Positions 6,415 to 14,844 of a stretch of DNA of 15,119 nt are shown piece after piece; within the stretch, counting starts at the first letter, position 1, and each line of letters starts with the position of its first letter. Source of the stretch: an uncultured Rhodospirillales bacterium (lineage in GTDB: Bacteria; Pseudomonadota; Alphaproteobacteria; Acetobacterales; Acetobacteraceae); NCBI GenBank assembly GCA_903844785.1, contig CAIMVB010000092.1:1-15119 (forward strand), written 5' to 3'. The notes beneath the pieces are model-generated. The model was given only the letters and a program-made list of their open reading frames with translations, ran no database searches and was not told the origin of the DNA. The translations under genes were made by a program, and so were the position numbers.

Positions 6415-7143
6415 ATGAGCCAAAACCCGGCCTATAAGCGCGTCATGCTCAAGGTCTCTGGTGAGGCCCTGATGGGGGATCGGGATTATGGCCTGGATAA
6501 TGCCACCTGCCGGCACATCGCCGAAGATATTCGGGGCGTGGTGGATCTGGGCGTTCAAGTCTGCCTTGTCATTGGCGGGGGCAATATCTTCCGTGGCATT
6601 TCCGGTGCGGCATCAGGCATGGACCGCGCACAGGCCGATAGCATCGGCATGCTGGCGACCGTCATGAATGCGCTTGCCATGCAGAATGCGCTTGAGAAGA
6701 TCGGCGTGCAGACGCGCGTGCAAAGCGCGATCCCGATGGCGAGCCTCTGTGAGCCCTTCATCCGCCGCCGTGCCGAACGGCATATGGAAAAGGGCCGCGT
6801 GGTGATTTTCGCCGCCGGCACGGGCAACCCCTTCTTCACCACTGATACCGCGGCGGCTTTGCGCGCGGCCGAAATGTCCTGCGATGCGCTGTTCAAGGGC
6901 ACGCAGGTGGATGGCGTCTATTCCGCCGATCCGCGCAAGAAGCCCGATGCGGAACGCTATAAGACTCTCACCTATCTTGATATGCTGGCGCGCGATCTGG
7001 CGGTGATGGATGCGGCGGCGATCAGCCTTGCGCGCGAAAACAAGCTGCCCATCATTGTCTTCAATATCCATGAACCAGGTGCCTTCACCGCCGTCATGAA
7101 GGGTGAAGGCAAATTCACTACCGTGGTGGAACAAGCGCCATAA
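6415..7143 (+). CDS. pyrH: UMP kinase
   Basis: UMP kinase transfers phosphate from ATP to UMP to give UDP in pyrimidine nucleotide synthesis. The bacterial enzyme is a hexamer of the amino-acid kinase fold. In this 242-residue protein, LKVSGEAL (residues 12-19) supplies the phosphate-binding lysine K13 and serine S15. GGGN (54-57) and FRG form the glycine-rich nucleotide loop, D75 in [12 protein letters not shown] corresponds to the UMP-contacting aspartate, and [13 protein letters not shown] (135-147) is the family signature. The frame is open to 6205, inside tsf, but ATG 6415 gives the usual N-terminus. Its ribosome-binding site is weak (GAGA at 6403-6406). frr follows after 18 bases, the common order, so these two are probably co-transcribed. 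Confidence 0.97.
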   Translation: MSQNPAYKRVMLKVSGEALMGDRDYGLDNATCRHIAEDIRGVVDLGVQVCLVIGGGNIFRGISGAASGMDRAQADSIGMLATVMNALAMQNALEKIGVQTRVQSAIPMASLCEPFIRRRAERHMEKGRVVIFAAGTGNPFFTTDTAAALRAAEMSCDALFKGTQVDGVYSADPRKKPDAERYKTLTYLDMLARDLAVMDAAAISLARENKLPIIVFNIHEPGAFTAVMKGEGKFTTVVEQAP

Positions 7144-7161
7144 CCCAGGGGGAAGGGCAAC

Positions 7162-7728
7162 ATGCCGACTGATGTAACGGCCCTGAAACAGGATCTGACG
7201 CGCCGGATGGAAGGCGCGATGGAAACCTTGAAAAAGGAATTCTCTGGCTTGCGCACAGGCCGCGCCAGCCCGGCGCTGTTGGAGCCGGTGCGCGTGGAAG
7301 CCTATGGCAGTGTCACGCCGCTCAATCAGGTGGCCAATATCTCGGTCGCCGGCCCCGGTTTACTTGCCGTGCAGGTCTGGGACAAGGGCATGACTAAGGC
7401 GGTGGAAAGCGCCATTCGGGAAGCCAATCTGGGGCTCAATCCGCAGGCGGAAGGCCAGGTCATTCGCGTGCCACTGCCGCCGCTCACCACCGAACGCCGC
7501 AATGAATTGGCCAAGGCCGCTGCGCGCTACGCCGAACAGGCGCGCGTTGCCGTGCGTGGTGTGCGCCGCGATGGCATGGAACAGATCAAGGCCGCCGGCA
7601 AGAAATCCGAATTAGGTGAGGATGAGGTGAAGCGCGCCGAGGAAGACGTGCAAAAGCTCACCGACCAATTCGTCAAGCAGATAGACGCGGCCCTGGTGGA
7701 CAAGGATAAGGATATCCGGACGGTCTGA
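7162..7728 (+). CDS. frr: Ribosome recycling factor
   Basis: RRF works with EF-G to split post-termination ribosomes. The 188-residue length matches the family. The three-helix bundle domain I is represented by the N-terminal helix and the long C-terminal helices. LRTGRASPALL begins at residue 30, and VRVEAYGSVTPLNQVANISV leads into domain II. IRVPLPPLTTERRNEL is the conserved return to domain I, and the end DKDKDIRTV corresponds to the usual KEI-type C-terminus. GGAAGGG (7151-7157) lies just upstream of the ATG. The gene is 18 bases after pyrH and 75 bases before uppS. Confidence 0.98.
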   Translation: MPTDVTALKQDLTRRMEGAMETLKKEFSGLRTGRASPALLEPVRVEAYGSVTPLNQVANISVAGPGLLAVQVWDKGMTKAVESAIREANLGLNPQAEGQVIRVPLPPLTTERRNELAKAAARYAEQARVAVRGVRRDGMEQIKAAGKKSELGEDEVKRAEEDVQKLTDQFVKQIDAALVDKDKDIRTV

Positions 7729-7803
7729 GGATCATCCGGCATATTGGAGGGAATGGCGCTTGCGGAACCGGCTGGGGCCTGATCGCGCGGAAGGAAGCAG
7801 CGC

Positions 7804-8547
7804 ATGAGCGCGGCAACCGAACCCCTGCCCGCCCCCGGCGCGCCACAGCCACCACCCGCCCATGTCGCGATCATTATGGATGGCAATCGCCGTTGGGCAG
7901 AGGCGCGCGGCATGCCCGTGGCGCTTGGCCATCGCGCGGGGGCCGAAGCCGCGCGTCGTGCTGTGCAGGCGGCAGCCGATGCGGGCATTGGCTGGCTGAC
8001 GCTTTTTGCCTTTTCCAGCGAGAATTGGCGCCGACCGATCGAGGAGGTCTCGGCGCTGTCGGGGCTATTGCGCCTGTATTTGCGCAATGAAGTGGCCGGG
8101 CTGGTGCGAGATGGCGTGAAACTCCATGTGATTGGCGATCACAGCCGTTTCGGCGAAGAATTGTCGCGCATGGTGGCAGACGCCGAGAAAGCCACCGCAG
8201 GCGGCACCAGACTCAATCTGGTGATGGCGCTATCTTATGGTGCGCGGGACGAGATCCTTGCCGCCACCAAGGCCATTGCCCGCGCCGCCAAGGCCGGCAC
8301 GCTGGACCCGGAAGCGCTGAGCGAAGCGCAATTTGGTGGCTGTCTGCAAACGGCGGGCATGCCCGATCCTGATCTGATCATCCGCACATCGGGCGAACAG
8401 AGGCTGTCCAATTTCCTGCTCTGGCAGGCGGCTTACGCGGAGTTCGTCTTTATGGATGTGCTTTGGCCAGATTTCTCGGCCGAGGATTTGCGCGGCGCGG
8501 TGGCGGAGTTTCATCGGCGCGAACGCCGCTATGGGCTGCGCAGTTGA
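7804..8547 (+). CDS. uppS: Undecaprenyl diphosphate synthase (cis-prenyltransferase)
   Basis: UppS adds isopentenyl units to farnesyl diphosphate to make undecaprenyl diphosphate, the lipid carrier for peptidoglycan and other envelope polysaccharides. The 247-residue protein has the family's diphosphate-binding motif HVAIIMDGNRRWA with catalytic D26, the same number as in E. coli. It also has GHRAGAEAARR, the FAFSSENWRRP segment, and the C-terminal DLIIRTSGEQRLSNFLLWQ that binds the second substrate and Mg2+. The N-terminus is a short Pro/Ala-rich extension. GGAAGGA (7790-7796) sits 7 bases before ATG 7804. It overlaps the start of cdsA, suggesting coupled translation. Confidence 0.97.
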   Translation: MSAATEPLPAPGAPQPPPAHVAIIMDGNRRWAEARGMPVALGHRAGAEAARRAVQAAADAGIGWLTLFAFSSENWRRPIEEVSALSGLLRLYLRNEVAGLVRDGVKLHVIGDHSRFGEELSRMVADAEKATAGGTRLNLVMALSYGARDEILAATKAIARAAKAGTLDPEALSEAQFGGCLQTAGMPDPDLIIRTSGEQRLSNFLLWQAAYAEFVFMDVLWPDFSAEDLRGAVAEFHRRERRYGLRS

Positions 8548-9394
8548 AGTGACCGAAACCAAAGAATCTCAGCAACCGGGGAGCGGCGCCGCGCCGCGCC
8601 CCTGGCGTGATTTAGGGCTGCGCGGCGCATCCGCAGCGGTGCTGATCCCTATCGCCGTTTTTGGCATCTGGTCCGGCGGGCTGGTTTGGGATGTGCTTGT
8701 GGGGGTGGCGGTGGTGCTGCTCTCCTGGGAATGGGCCCGTTTCTGTCAGATTTCCATCTGGCGCTGGCCTGGCATGCTGATGCCGGCAGTAAGCCTTGGT
8801 GTCATGCTGCTCGCGGCCTTTGGGCCACCGCTTGGCGCACTCGGCCTTTTAGCGGCGGGGACGGTGATCCTGTTTCTACTGCGACGCCACGGCGATATTT
8901 GGCCGGCGGCGGGGCTGTTTTACATTGGACTTACCGGATTTTCCTTGGTTCTGCTGCGGGGCGAGGATTTCGCCGGGCTGCTCAATACGCTGTTCATGGT
9001 GCTGATTGTCTGGGCTTCTGATACCGGGGCTTATCTGGCTGGACGCGCCTTGGGTGGGCCGAAGCTCGCCCCTGCCATATCGCCCGGCAAGACTTGGTCC
9101 GGCGCGGCCGGGGGGCTTTTGGCGGCGATCCTAGTCGGCGCGGGGGCGGCAGCCCTGTTAATGCCAGGGGGGGCTTCACGCGCAGCCGCAATCGCGGCCA
9201 TGCTGGGGCTGATGTCACAGGCAGGTGATCTTTTGGAAAGCGCCATCAAACGCCGGTTCGGGGTGAAGGATAGCTCGTCGCTCATTCCCGGCCATGGGGG
9301 CGTGTTTGACCGTTTGGATGGCGTGATGGCCGCAGCCCCGCTGGCCACCGCCTTTGCGCTGCTCGCCGGTAGGGGCGCGCCGCTATGGCATTGA
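8531..9394 (+). CDS. cdsA: Phosphatidate cytidylyltransferase (CDP-diacylglycerol synthase)
   Basis: CdsA converts phosphatidic acid and CTP to CDP-diacylglycerol, the precursor of membrane phospholipids, in the inner membrane. From ATG 8531 the protein is 287 residues with several hydrophobic segments from about residue 35 onward. The CDS family signature is clear near the C-terminus: SAIKRRFGVKDSSSLIPGHG followed by GVFDRLDG, starting at about residue 237. The start is uncertain. ATG 8531 overlaps uppS by 17 bases. GTG 8549, just after the uppS stop, is an alternative giving MTETKESQQPG, and neither has a strong ribosome-binding site. The end overlaps dxr by 10 bases. The chain uppS-cdsA-dxr is likely translationally coupled. 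Confidence 0.93.
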   Translation: MGCAVEVTETKESQQPGSGAAPRPWRDLGLRGASAAVLIPIAVFGIWSGGLVWDVLVGVAVVLLSWEWARFCQISIWRWPGMLMPAVSLGVMLLAAFGPPLGALGLLAAGTVILFLLRRHGDIWPAAGLFYIGLTGFSLVLLRGEDFAGLLNTLFMVLIVWASDTGAYLAGRALGGPKLAPAISPGKTWSGAAGGLLAAILVGAGAAALLMPGGASRAAAIAAMLGLMSQAGDLLESAIKRRFGVKDSSSLIPGHGGVFDRLDGVMAAAPLATAFALLAGRGAPLWH

Positions 9395-10572
9395 ACGCGG
9401 GCCGGCCACGCCGCATTACCGTGCTGGGCAGCACGGGTTCGGTTGGCAAAAGCACGGTGGCCCTGCTGGATGCGGCAGCGGAAGGGGAATTCGATATTGT
9501 GGCGCTGGTTGCCGGGCGTGACTGGCAGGGCCTGGCCGCCCAGGCGCGCCGCTTGCGCGCACGCCACGCGGTGCTGGCCGATCCGGCGCAATACGCCAAG
9601 CTCAAGGAAGCCCTGGCCGGCACGGATACCCAAGTGGCAGCGGGGCCTGAGGCCGTGATCGCCGCCGCAAGCCTGCCCGCTGATTGGACCATGGCCGCCA
9701 TTGTGGGCGCGGCAGGGCTGCCCGCGACCATGGCCGCCCTCGCCAGGGGCGGCGTGCTTGCCATCGCTAATAAGGAAACCCTGGTTTGCGCGGCAGAGCC
9801 AGTTCTGGCCATGGCGCGCACCGGCGGGGCGACCATCCTGCCGGTGGATAGCGAACACAATGCCATTTTCCAGGCGCTTGATACGCGCGACCCCAGCGCC
9901 ATCGCCAAGATTATCCTGACCGCCTCGGGCGGGCCCTGCCGCAACATGAGCATGCAGGAAATGGCGGCAGTCACACCGGAAGTGGCGGTGCGCCACCCGG
10001 TTTGGTCCATGGGGGCCAAGATCAGCGTTGATTCGGCCACCATGTTCAATAAGGGGCTGGAGTTAATCGAAGCCGCGCGGCTGTTCCCCGTGCCGGAATC
10101 TCGGATTGATGTACTGGTGCATCCGCAATCCACCGTGCATGGCCTGGTGCAATACACGGATGGCTCGGTTTTGGCGCAGCTTGGCACCCCCGATATGCGC
10201 ACCCCCATCGCTCATGCCCTGGCCTGGCCCGCGCGCATGGCCGCTGCCGTGCCGCCGCTTGATTTGATTGCGCTTGGCAAGCTGGAATTCTTCGCCCCCG
10301 ATCCGGTGCGCTTTCCGGCGCTGCGCCTGGCGCGAGACGCCTTGCGCGCCGGCGGCGGGGCGCCCACCATCCTCAACGCGGCAAATGAGATCGCGGTCGG
10401 GCTCTTCCTTGAAAAACGGCTGCGCTTTCTCGATATCGCGACAGTGGTGGAAGAAACGCTCTCTCGCCTCGGCGCTCCCGAGGCTGCGGATTTGCCCGCC
10501 ATTTTGGCGCATGACGCGGCGGCGCGGTCCCAGGCGGGGCTGATTGCCGAAAGCCGTGCGGCGCTTGTTTGA
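9385..10572 (+). CDS. dxr: 1-deoxy-D-xylulose 5-phosphate reductoisomerase
   Basis: Dxr (IspC) converts DXP to 2-C-methyl-D-erythritol 4-phosphate with NADPH, the committed step of the MEP isoprenoid pathway. The 395-residue protein begins with the NADPH-binding LGSTGSVGKST (residues 14-24). It continues with ANKETLV (N129-K130-E131) and the metal-binding PVDSEHNAIFQAL (D155 and E157, equivalent to E. coli Asp150 and Glu152). Next come ASGGP, the HPVWSMGAKISVDSATMFNK flexible-loop region from about residue 204, and VHPQSTVHGLVQY. All key residues are present. The ATG lies within the end of cdsA (10-base overlap). Its product feeds the isoprenoids that UppS extends, so the neighbourhood is metabolically coherent. 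Confidence 0.98.
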   Translation: MALNAGRPRRITVLGSTGSVGKSTVALLDAAAEGEFDIVALVAGRDWQGLAAQARRLRARHAVLADPAQYAKLKEALAGTDTQVAAGPEAVIAAASLPADWTMAAIVGAAGLPATMAALARGGVLAIANKETLVCAAEPVLAMARTGGATILPVDSEHNAIFQALDTRDPSAIAKIILTASGGPCRNMSMQEMAAVTPEVAVRHPVWSMGAKISVDSATMFNKGLELIEAARLFPVPESRIDVLVHPQSTVHGLVQYTDGSVLAQLGTPDMRTPIAHALAWPARMAAAVPPLDLIALGKLEFFAPDPVRFPALRLARDALRAGGGAPTILNAANEIAVGLFLEKRLRFLDIATVVEETLSRLGAPEAADLPAILAHDAAARSQAGLIAESRAALV

Positions 10573-10596
10573 TCTGCCGCCTTAAGGAGCCTGCTC

Positions 10597-11700
10597 TTGG
10601 ATTTTTTGCCTGAACCCTTCCGCAGCATCGTCTCCTTCCTGGTGGTGCTCGGGGTGCTGATTTTCATCCATGAGCTTGGCCATTATTTGGCGGCGCGCTG
10701 GCGCGGCGTGCATGTGGAACGCTTTTCCATAGGCTTTGGCCGCGCCATTTATTCGTGGACCGACAAGCGCAGCTGCGAATGGCGGATCGGCTGGCTGCCA
10801 CTTGGCGGCTATGTGAAAATGCATGGCATGGAAGATTTAGGCGAAGCCGCGCCGGAGCAAGCGGCCGCCTTCCGCCCAGGCGAGACCTTCCATGAGAAAT
10901 CCGTGGGCGACCGCGCCATTGTGGTGGCCGCTGGGCCCTTCTTCAATTTTGCGCTGGCCGTACTGCTTTTCGCCGCGCTTTTTGTGGTGGTCGGCCAGCC
11001 ATCGCCAGTGCCGAGTGTGGGCAATGTGGTGGAGGGTTCCGCCGCCGCCCGCGCAGGCCTCGCGCCCGGGGATCGGATCATCGCCCTGGATGGCCAGCCA
11101 GTGGAGCGGTTTGAGGCGCTGCAACGCTATGTCCAGGCGCGCGCCGGCCAGGCCATTGAAGTGCTGGTGGCGCGGGGTGATTCGCAAATCAAAGTCATGG
11201 CAACCCCGCTGCCTCGGCCCTCTGATGGGCTTGGCATGCTCGGCATCACCGCAGGACTACCGATTTTTGAGAAGCTTGACCCCTTCAGCGCAGTTTGGGC
11301 TGGCGTGACGCATACGCTGGACATCACCTGGCAGACCCTGGTTGGTGTTTGGCAAATGATCTCCGGCAGCCGGGGAGCCGAGGATCTGGGCGGACCACTG
11401 CGCATCGCGCAAATGTCGGGCCAAGTGGCGAATATGGGGCTTTCAGCCTTCATTACCTTTGCCGCCCTCCTTTCCGTCAATCTGGCATTGATTAATCTTT
11501 TCCCAATCCCGGTGCTGGATGGCGGGCATTTGCTGTTCTACGCCGCCGAGGCGATCCGGGGCCGGCCTTTGCCCCTGAAGGCACGGGAATATGGCTTCCG
11601 GGCGGGCTTTGCCCTCCTGATCGGGCTGATGATTTTCGCCACTTGGAATGACCTGGCACAGCTTGGCGTGGTGCGCTGGGTAAGTGGGCTGCTTGGCTGA
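10597..11700 (+). CDS. rseP: Site-2 zinc metalloprotease RseP
   Basis: RseP is an intramembrane protease. In E. coli it cleaves the anti-sigma factor RseA after DegS to release sigma-E and also clears signal peptides. The 367-residue protein has the zinc motif HELGH at residues 25-29 in the first membrane segment, the conserved GFGRAIYSW region, one PDZ domain at about residues 125-205 (GSAAARAGLAPGDRIIALDG), and the second active-site motif NLFPIPVLDGGH, with D308 as the likely third zinc ligand. One PDZ domain and this length are usual for Alphaproteobacteria, against two PDZ domains and about 450 residues in E. coli. The start is a TTG at 10597, supported by AAGGAG (10584-10589) 7 bases upstream and the expected N-terminus. 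Its substrate here is unknown. Confidence 0.95.
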   Translation: MDFLPEPFRSIVSFLVVLGVLIFIHELGHYLAARWRGVHVERFSIGFGRAIYSWTDKRSCEWRIGWLPLGGYVKMHGMEDLGEAAPEQAAAFRPGETFHEKSVGDRAIVVAAGPFFNFALAVLLFAALFVVVGQPSPVPSVGNVVEGSAAARAGLAPGDRIIALDGQPVERFEALQRYVQARAGQAIEVLVARGDSQIKVMATPLPRPSDGLGMLGITAGLPIFEKLDPFSAVWAGVTHTLDITWQTLVGVWQMISGSRGAEDLGGPLRIAQMSGQVANMGLSAFITFAALLSVNLALINLFPIPVLDGGHLLFYAAEAIRGRPLPLKAREYGFRAGFALLIGLMIFATWNDLAQLGVVRWVSGLLG

Positions 11701-11771
11701 AGGTTTGGGGGTGGCGAGGGGGGCGCGGCTCGGCTAGGTAGAAACGAGATTTTGAGAGAGATGCCGAGTCC

Positions 11772-14090
11772 GTGAAGCAGTTACGCGCTCTTCTTGCCCT
11801 TTTCGTCTTTCTGGCCCTGGCCTTCCCGGCAACTGCCCAGGAAGCCGCCCGCGGGGGCGGGCGTATTACCGCAATTGAGGTGCAAGGCACCCAGCGCATA
11901 GATCCCGATACGGTGCGCAGCTACATGCTTGTGCAGCGGGGCGATGTAGCTGAACAGGACCGCATTGACCGTAGCCTGCGCGCGCTTTTTGCCACGGGGC
12001 TGTTCCGGGATGTGACCATTCGGACCGAAGGTGCACGCGTGATTGTGCAGGTGGTTGAGAACCCACTCATCAATCGGGTCGCTTTTGAAGGCAATCGGCG
12101 CGTTTCCAGCGATATCCTGCGAAGTGTTGTCCTGACCCAACCGCGCGGTGTTTTCACTCCCGCAGCGGTGCAGACTGATCGGCAGCGCATATTGGAACTT
12201 TATGCGCGGCGCGGGCGCTTCCTGGCCACGGTTGAACCCAAGATCGTGGAGCTTGATCAGAACCGCGTTGATCTGGTTTTTGAAATCGTAGAAGGCGACC
12301 CAGCCTTGGTGGCGCGCGTCACTTTCGTGGGGAATAACGCCTTTTCTGAATCTCGGCTCAAGGATGTTGTCTCCACCCAGGAACAGGCTTGGTTCCGGCT
12401 GCTGTCTTCCAGCGATATCTATGATCCCGAACGCCTGACTTATGACCGTGAATTGCTGCGCCGCTTTTATCTGCGGCAAGGCTATGCCGACATACAGGTT
12501 ACCGGCGCTGCCGGGGAATTGACACCTGATCGTAGTGCGTTTTTCGTGACCTATACGATTGATGAAGGCAGGCGATACCGCGTCGGCAAAGTTGAAGTTT
12601 CAAGCGAAATTCCACGCGTGCCCGTCACTGGCTTGCGACCAGAAGTCGAAATCACTGACGGCGAATGGTATGATGGTGACGCGGTAGAACGCGGCAGCAC
12701 AGCCCTTGCCGATGCGCTGCAGGGGCGTGGTGAAGCCTTCATTGAAGTACAGGCCCGGGTTACACGTAATCCTGAAACCGCCACCATTGATCTCATGTAT
12801 ATCGTGCGCGAAAGCGCGCGCGCTTTTGTCGAACGGATCGATATTTCGGGTAATACGCGCACAGAGGATCGGGTGATTCGCAGAGAGTTCCGGCTCGCTG
12901 AGGGCGATCCGATGAATGCCAGGCAAATCCGGCGGTCGCGGGATCGCATTCGTGCGCTTGGTTATTTTTCTGATGTGCAGATTACCAATCAACCAGGCTC
13001 CGGGCCTGAGCGGGTTAACCTGAATACAACGGTGGTGGAGCGCGCAACTGGTGAATTCACCCTGGGTGGCGGGTATTCTACGGACGCCGGCTTTCTGCTT
13101 GATGCTGGCGTGCGTGAGCGCAACCTTCTGGGGATGGGACTGGATGCGCGTATTGGTGGGGTGCTTGCCCAAAAGCGCAGCCAGCTTGATCTTTCGGTTA
13201 CTGACCCGCAATTTCTTGATCGTAACTTGGCCGCTGGCGCGGATGCCTTCCTGATCAATCGTGACCTGCGTTATATTACTGGGTATCGTGAACGACGTGC
13301 AGGCTTTGCGCTGCGCACAGGCTATGAGATCAATGACCGACTGCGGCAGAACTGGTCTTACGCCCTGATTGACCGCGATATTTACGATATCAACTCCTAC
13401 GCATCCCGCTTCATTCAGGAACAGGCCGGGCGCACCTTGCTCTCGCAGGTCTCCACCACGGTTACCTATGATATGCGCGATAGCCGCATTGAACCGCGGT
13501 CTGGCTATGTTGTGCGGGTGGGTGGTGATTACGCGGGCATTGGCGGCGATGTGAATTACTTCCGGAGCCGTGCGGACGCACAGTATTATATCCCCTTCGA
13601 ACGCTGGCTGAATGATCCGGATTTTGTGCTGGTGCTGGCGGCAGGCGGCGGTATTCTAACACCGCTCGGCGATAAGGATGACCGTATCGTGGACCGCTTC
13701 TTCTTGGGCGGTGAAAACCTGCGTGGCTTCTATTTGGGCGGCGCTGGGCCGCGGGATCTGGCAACCGGGGATTCTCTGGGTGGACAAATCTTGTGGACCT
13801 CCTCGGCTGAAATGCGCTTTCCACTCCCCTTGCCAAATGAGATTGGCCTTTTGGGCCGCGCCTTCGTCGACGTAGGTTCGCTTCACGGTATTCCACGCAG
13901 CTACTACAATCAGTCGCTTTATCCTGGTGCGAGGCCGGTTGATGATGCCGATCCGCGTGTGAGTGTGGGTGTTGGCTTTTCCTGGCGTAGCCCGATCGGT
14001 CTTATCAATATCGACTTCGGCAAGCCGGTCATAAAGCAGGATTATGACAAGGATCAGCTGTTTCGCCTTGGCTTCGGTACACGCTTCTAA
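11772..14090 (+). CDS. bamA: Outer membrane protein assembly factor BamA
   Basis: BamA is the central insertase of the BAM complex that folds beta-barrel proteins into the outer membrane. The 772-residue precursor has a signal peptide (residues 1 to about 22, ending ATAQ), five POTRA domains from about 26 to 424 (the fifth starts near 349 with VERIDISGNTRTEDRVIRRE), and a 16-strand Omp85 barrel from about 427. The lid motif of loop 6 appears as R651-G652-F653 in GGENLRGFYLGG. The last residue is Phe, in the terminal beta-signal LFRLGFGTRF. The start is GTG 11772, since it directly begins the signal peptide. GAGAGAG (11754-11760) is upstream with a long 11-base spacer. The 71 bases after rseP contain no clear terminator or promoter. 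The codon use looks less GC-biased than in its neighbours. Confidence 0.97.
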   Translation: MKQLRALLALFVFLALAFPATAQEAARGGGRITAIEVQGTQRIDPDTVRSYMLVQRGDVAEQDRIDRSLRALFATGLFRDVTIRTEGARVIVQVVENPLINRVAFEGNRRVSSDILRSVVLTQPRGVFTPAAVQTDRQRILELYARRGRFLATVEPKIVELDQNRVDLVFEIVEGDPALVARVTFVGNNAFSESRLKDVVSTQEQAWFRLLSSSDIYDPERLTYDRELLRRFYLRQGYADIQVTGAAGELTPDRSAFFVTYTIDEGRRYRVGKVEVSSEIPRVPVTGLRPEVEITDGEWYDGDAVERGSTALADALQGRGEAFIEVQARVTRNPETATIDLMYIVRESARAFVERIDISGNTRTEDRVIRREFRLAEGDPMNARQIRRSRDRIRALGYFSDVQITNQPGSGPERVNLNTTVVERATGEFTLGGGYSTDAGFLLDAGVRERNLLGMGLDARIGGVLAQKRSQLDLSVTDPQFLDRNLAAGADAFLINRDLRYITGYRERRAGFALRTGYEINDRLRQNWSYALIDRDIYDINSYASRFIQEQAGRTLLSQVSTTVTYDMRDSRIEPRSGYVVRVGGDYAGIGGDVNYFRSRADAQYYIPFERWLNDPDFVLVLAAGGGILTPLGDKDDRIVDRFFLGGENLRGFYLGGAGPRDLATGDSLGGQILWTSSAEMRFPLPLPNEIGLLGRAFVDVGSLHGIPRSYYNQSLYPGARPVDDADPRVSVGVGFSWRSPIGLINIDFGKPVIKQDYDKDQLFRLGFGTRF

Positions 14091-14107
14091 CACTGGATGA
14101 TTGCCCC

Positions 14108-14839
14108 ATGAATCGCCTTGTCCTTGTCGCGCTACTGGCCTTTCCCATCATGGCGTCGGCGCAGAACCAGCCGGGCTGGTTTGTCCCTGGCCAACCCCAG
14201 GGACAAGCGCAGCAGCAGGGTCAACGCCCAGCGCAACCCGCACCGCAGCGGCCCGCCCAGCCCGCGCCAGCCCCTGCTCAGCTTCCACCAGGTACGCCAC
14301 CGCCCACCGCCGTGATCGGCGTGGTTGATGTGCCTGAAATTCAACGGGTCTCCACTGCTTTCAGTCAGGTGCGCCAGGAAATTGAACGCCGCCGCGCCAA
14401 GTTGAATGAGGATGTTCAAAACGAGCAGCAGCGCTGGCGGGATGAACAGCAGCGCCTTGGTAATGAAAGGGGCGCGCTGTCTCCTGACCAATTGCGCACA
14501 CGCGAACGTGCGCTGCAGGACCAGATCACCGATGGTCAGCGCATTTTCCGTGATCGCGCGCGAGATCTGGAACAATTGGCCCAGCAGGCGCTGCGTGAGA
14601 TTGAGCAAGCTCTCGCGATCGTCATCCGCCAGGTTGCTGCCAGCCGCAACATCAATATTGTGCTGCCAAGGCCGCTGGTGATTTTCAATGAACCGCCCTT
14701 TGACATGACGGAAGAAGTGGCAGTGCAACTCAATCGTATGATCAGCAGCGTCAATCTGCCACCTGACCCGTCAGCGGCACCTCCGCCCCGCCCGGCCGGC
14801 ACACCCGCGCCGGCACCCGCAGCCCCACGGCGGAACTAA
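14108..14839 (+). CDS. OmpH/Skp-family periplasmic chaperone
   Basis: Skp-like proteins hold unfolded outer membrane proteins in the periplasm for delivery to BAM. The 243-residue precursor starts with a signal peptide (MNRLVLVALLAFPIMASA, cleaved near residue 18). A Gln/Pro/Ala-rich low-complexity stretch of about 50 residues (20-68) follows. The OmpH core starts at IGVVDVPEIQRVSTAFSQV and runs into a long charged coiled coil rich in Arg, Glu and Gln. The C-terminal ASRNINIVLPRPLVIFNEPP segment is common in alphaproteobacterial OmpH proteins. A Pro/Ala tail ends the protein. Its place between bamA and lpxD is the classical skp position. E. coli Skp has no such N-terminal linker. The gene begins 17 bases after the bamA stop, with only a weak ribosome-binding site (GGATGA). 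Confidence 0.85.
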   Translation: MNRLVLVALLAFPIMASAQNQPGWFVPGQPQGQAQQQGQRPAQPAPQRPAQPAPAPAQLPPGTPPPTAVIGVVDVPEIQRVSTAFSQVRQEIERRRAKLNEDVQNEQQRWRDEQQRLGNERGALSPDQLRTRERALQDQITDGQRIFRDRARDLEQLAQQALREIEQALAIVIRQVAASRNINIVLPRPLVIFNEPPFDMTEEVAVQLNRMISSVNLPPDPSAAPPPRPAGTPAPAPAAPRRN

Positions 14840-14844
14840 TCGTT

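Noticed and set aside
7753..7782. Nine-codon mini-frame with GGAGG just upstream, between frr and uppS
   Set aside because: The GGAGG (7746-7750) is only 2 bases from the ATG, too close for efficient initiation. uppS has its own good site, and the peptide (MALAEPAGA) has no leader-peptide character such as codon runs.
9031..9996. Long antisense open frame (321 codons) opposite cdsA and dxr
   Set aside because: No family resemblance, and it crosses two confidently assigned genes. It is another GC-rich shadow.
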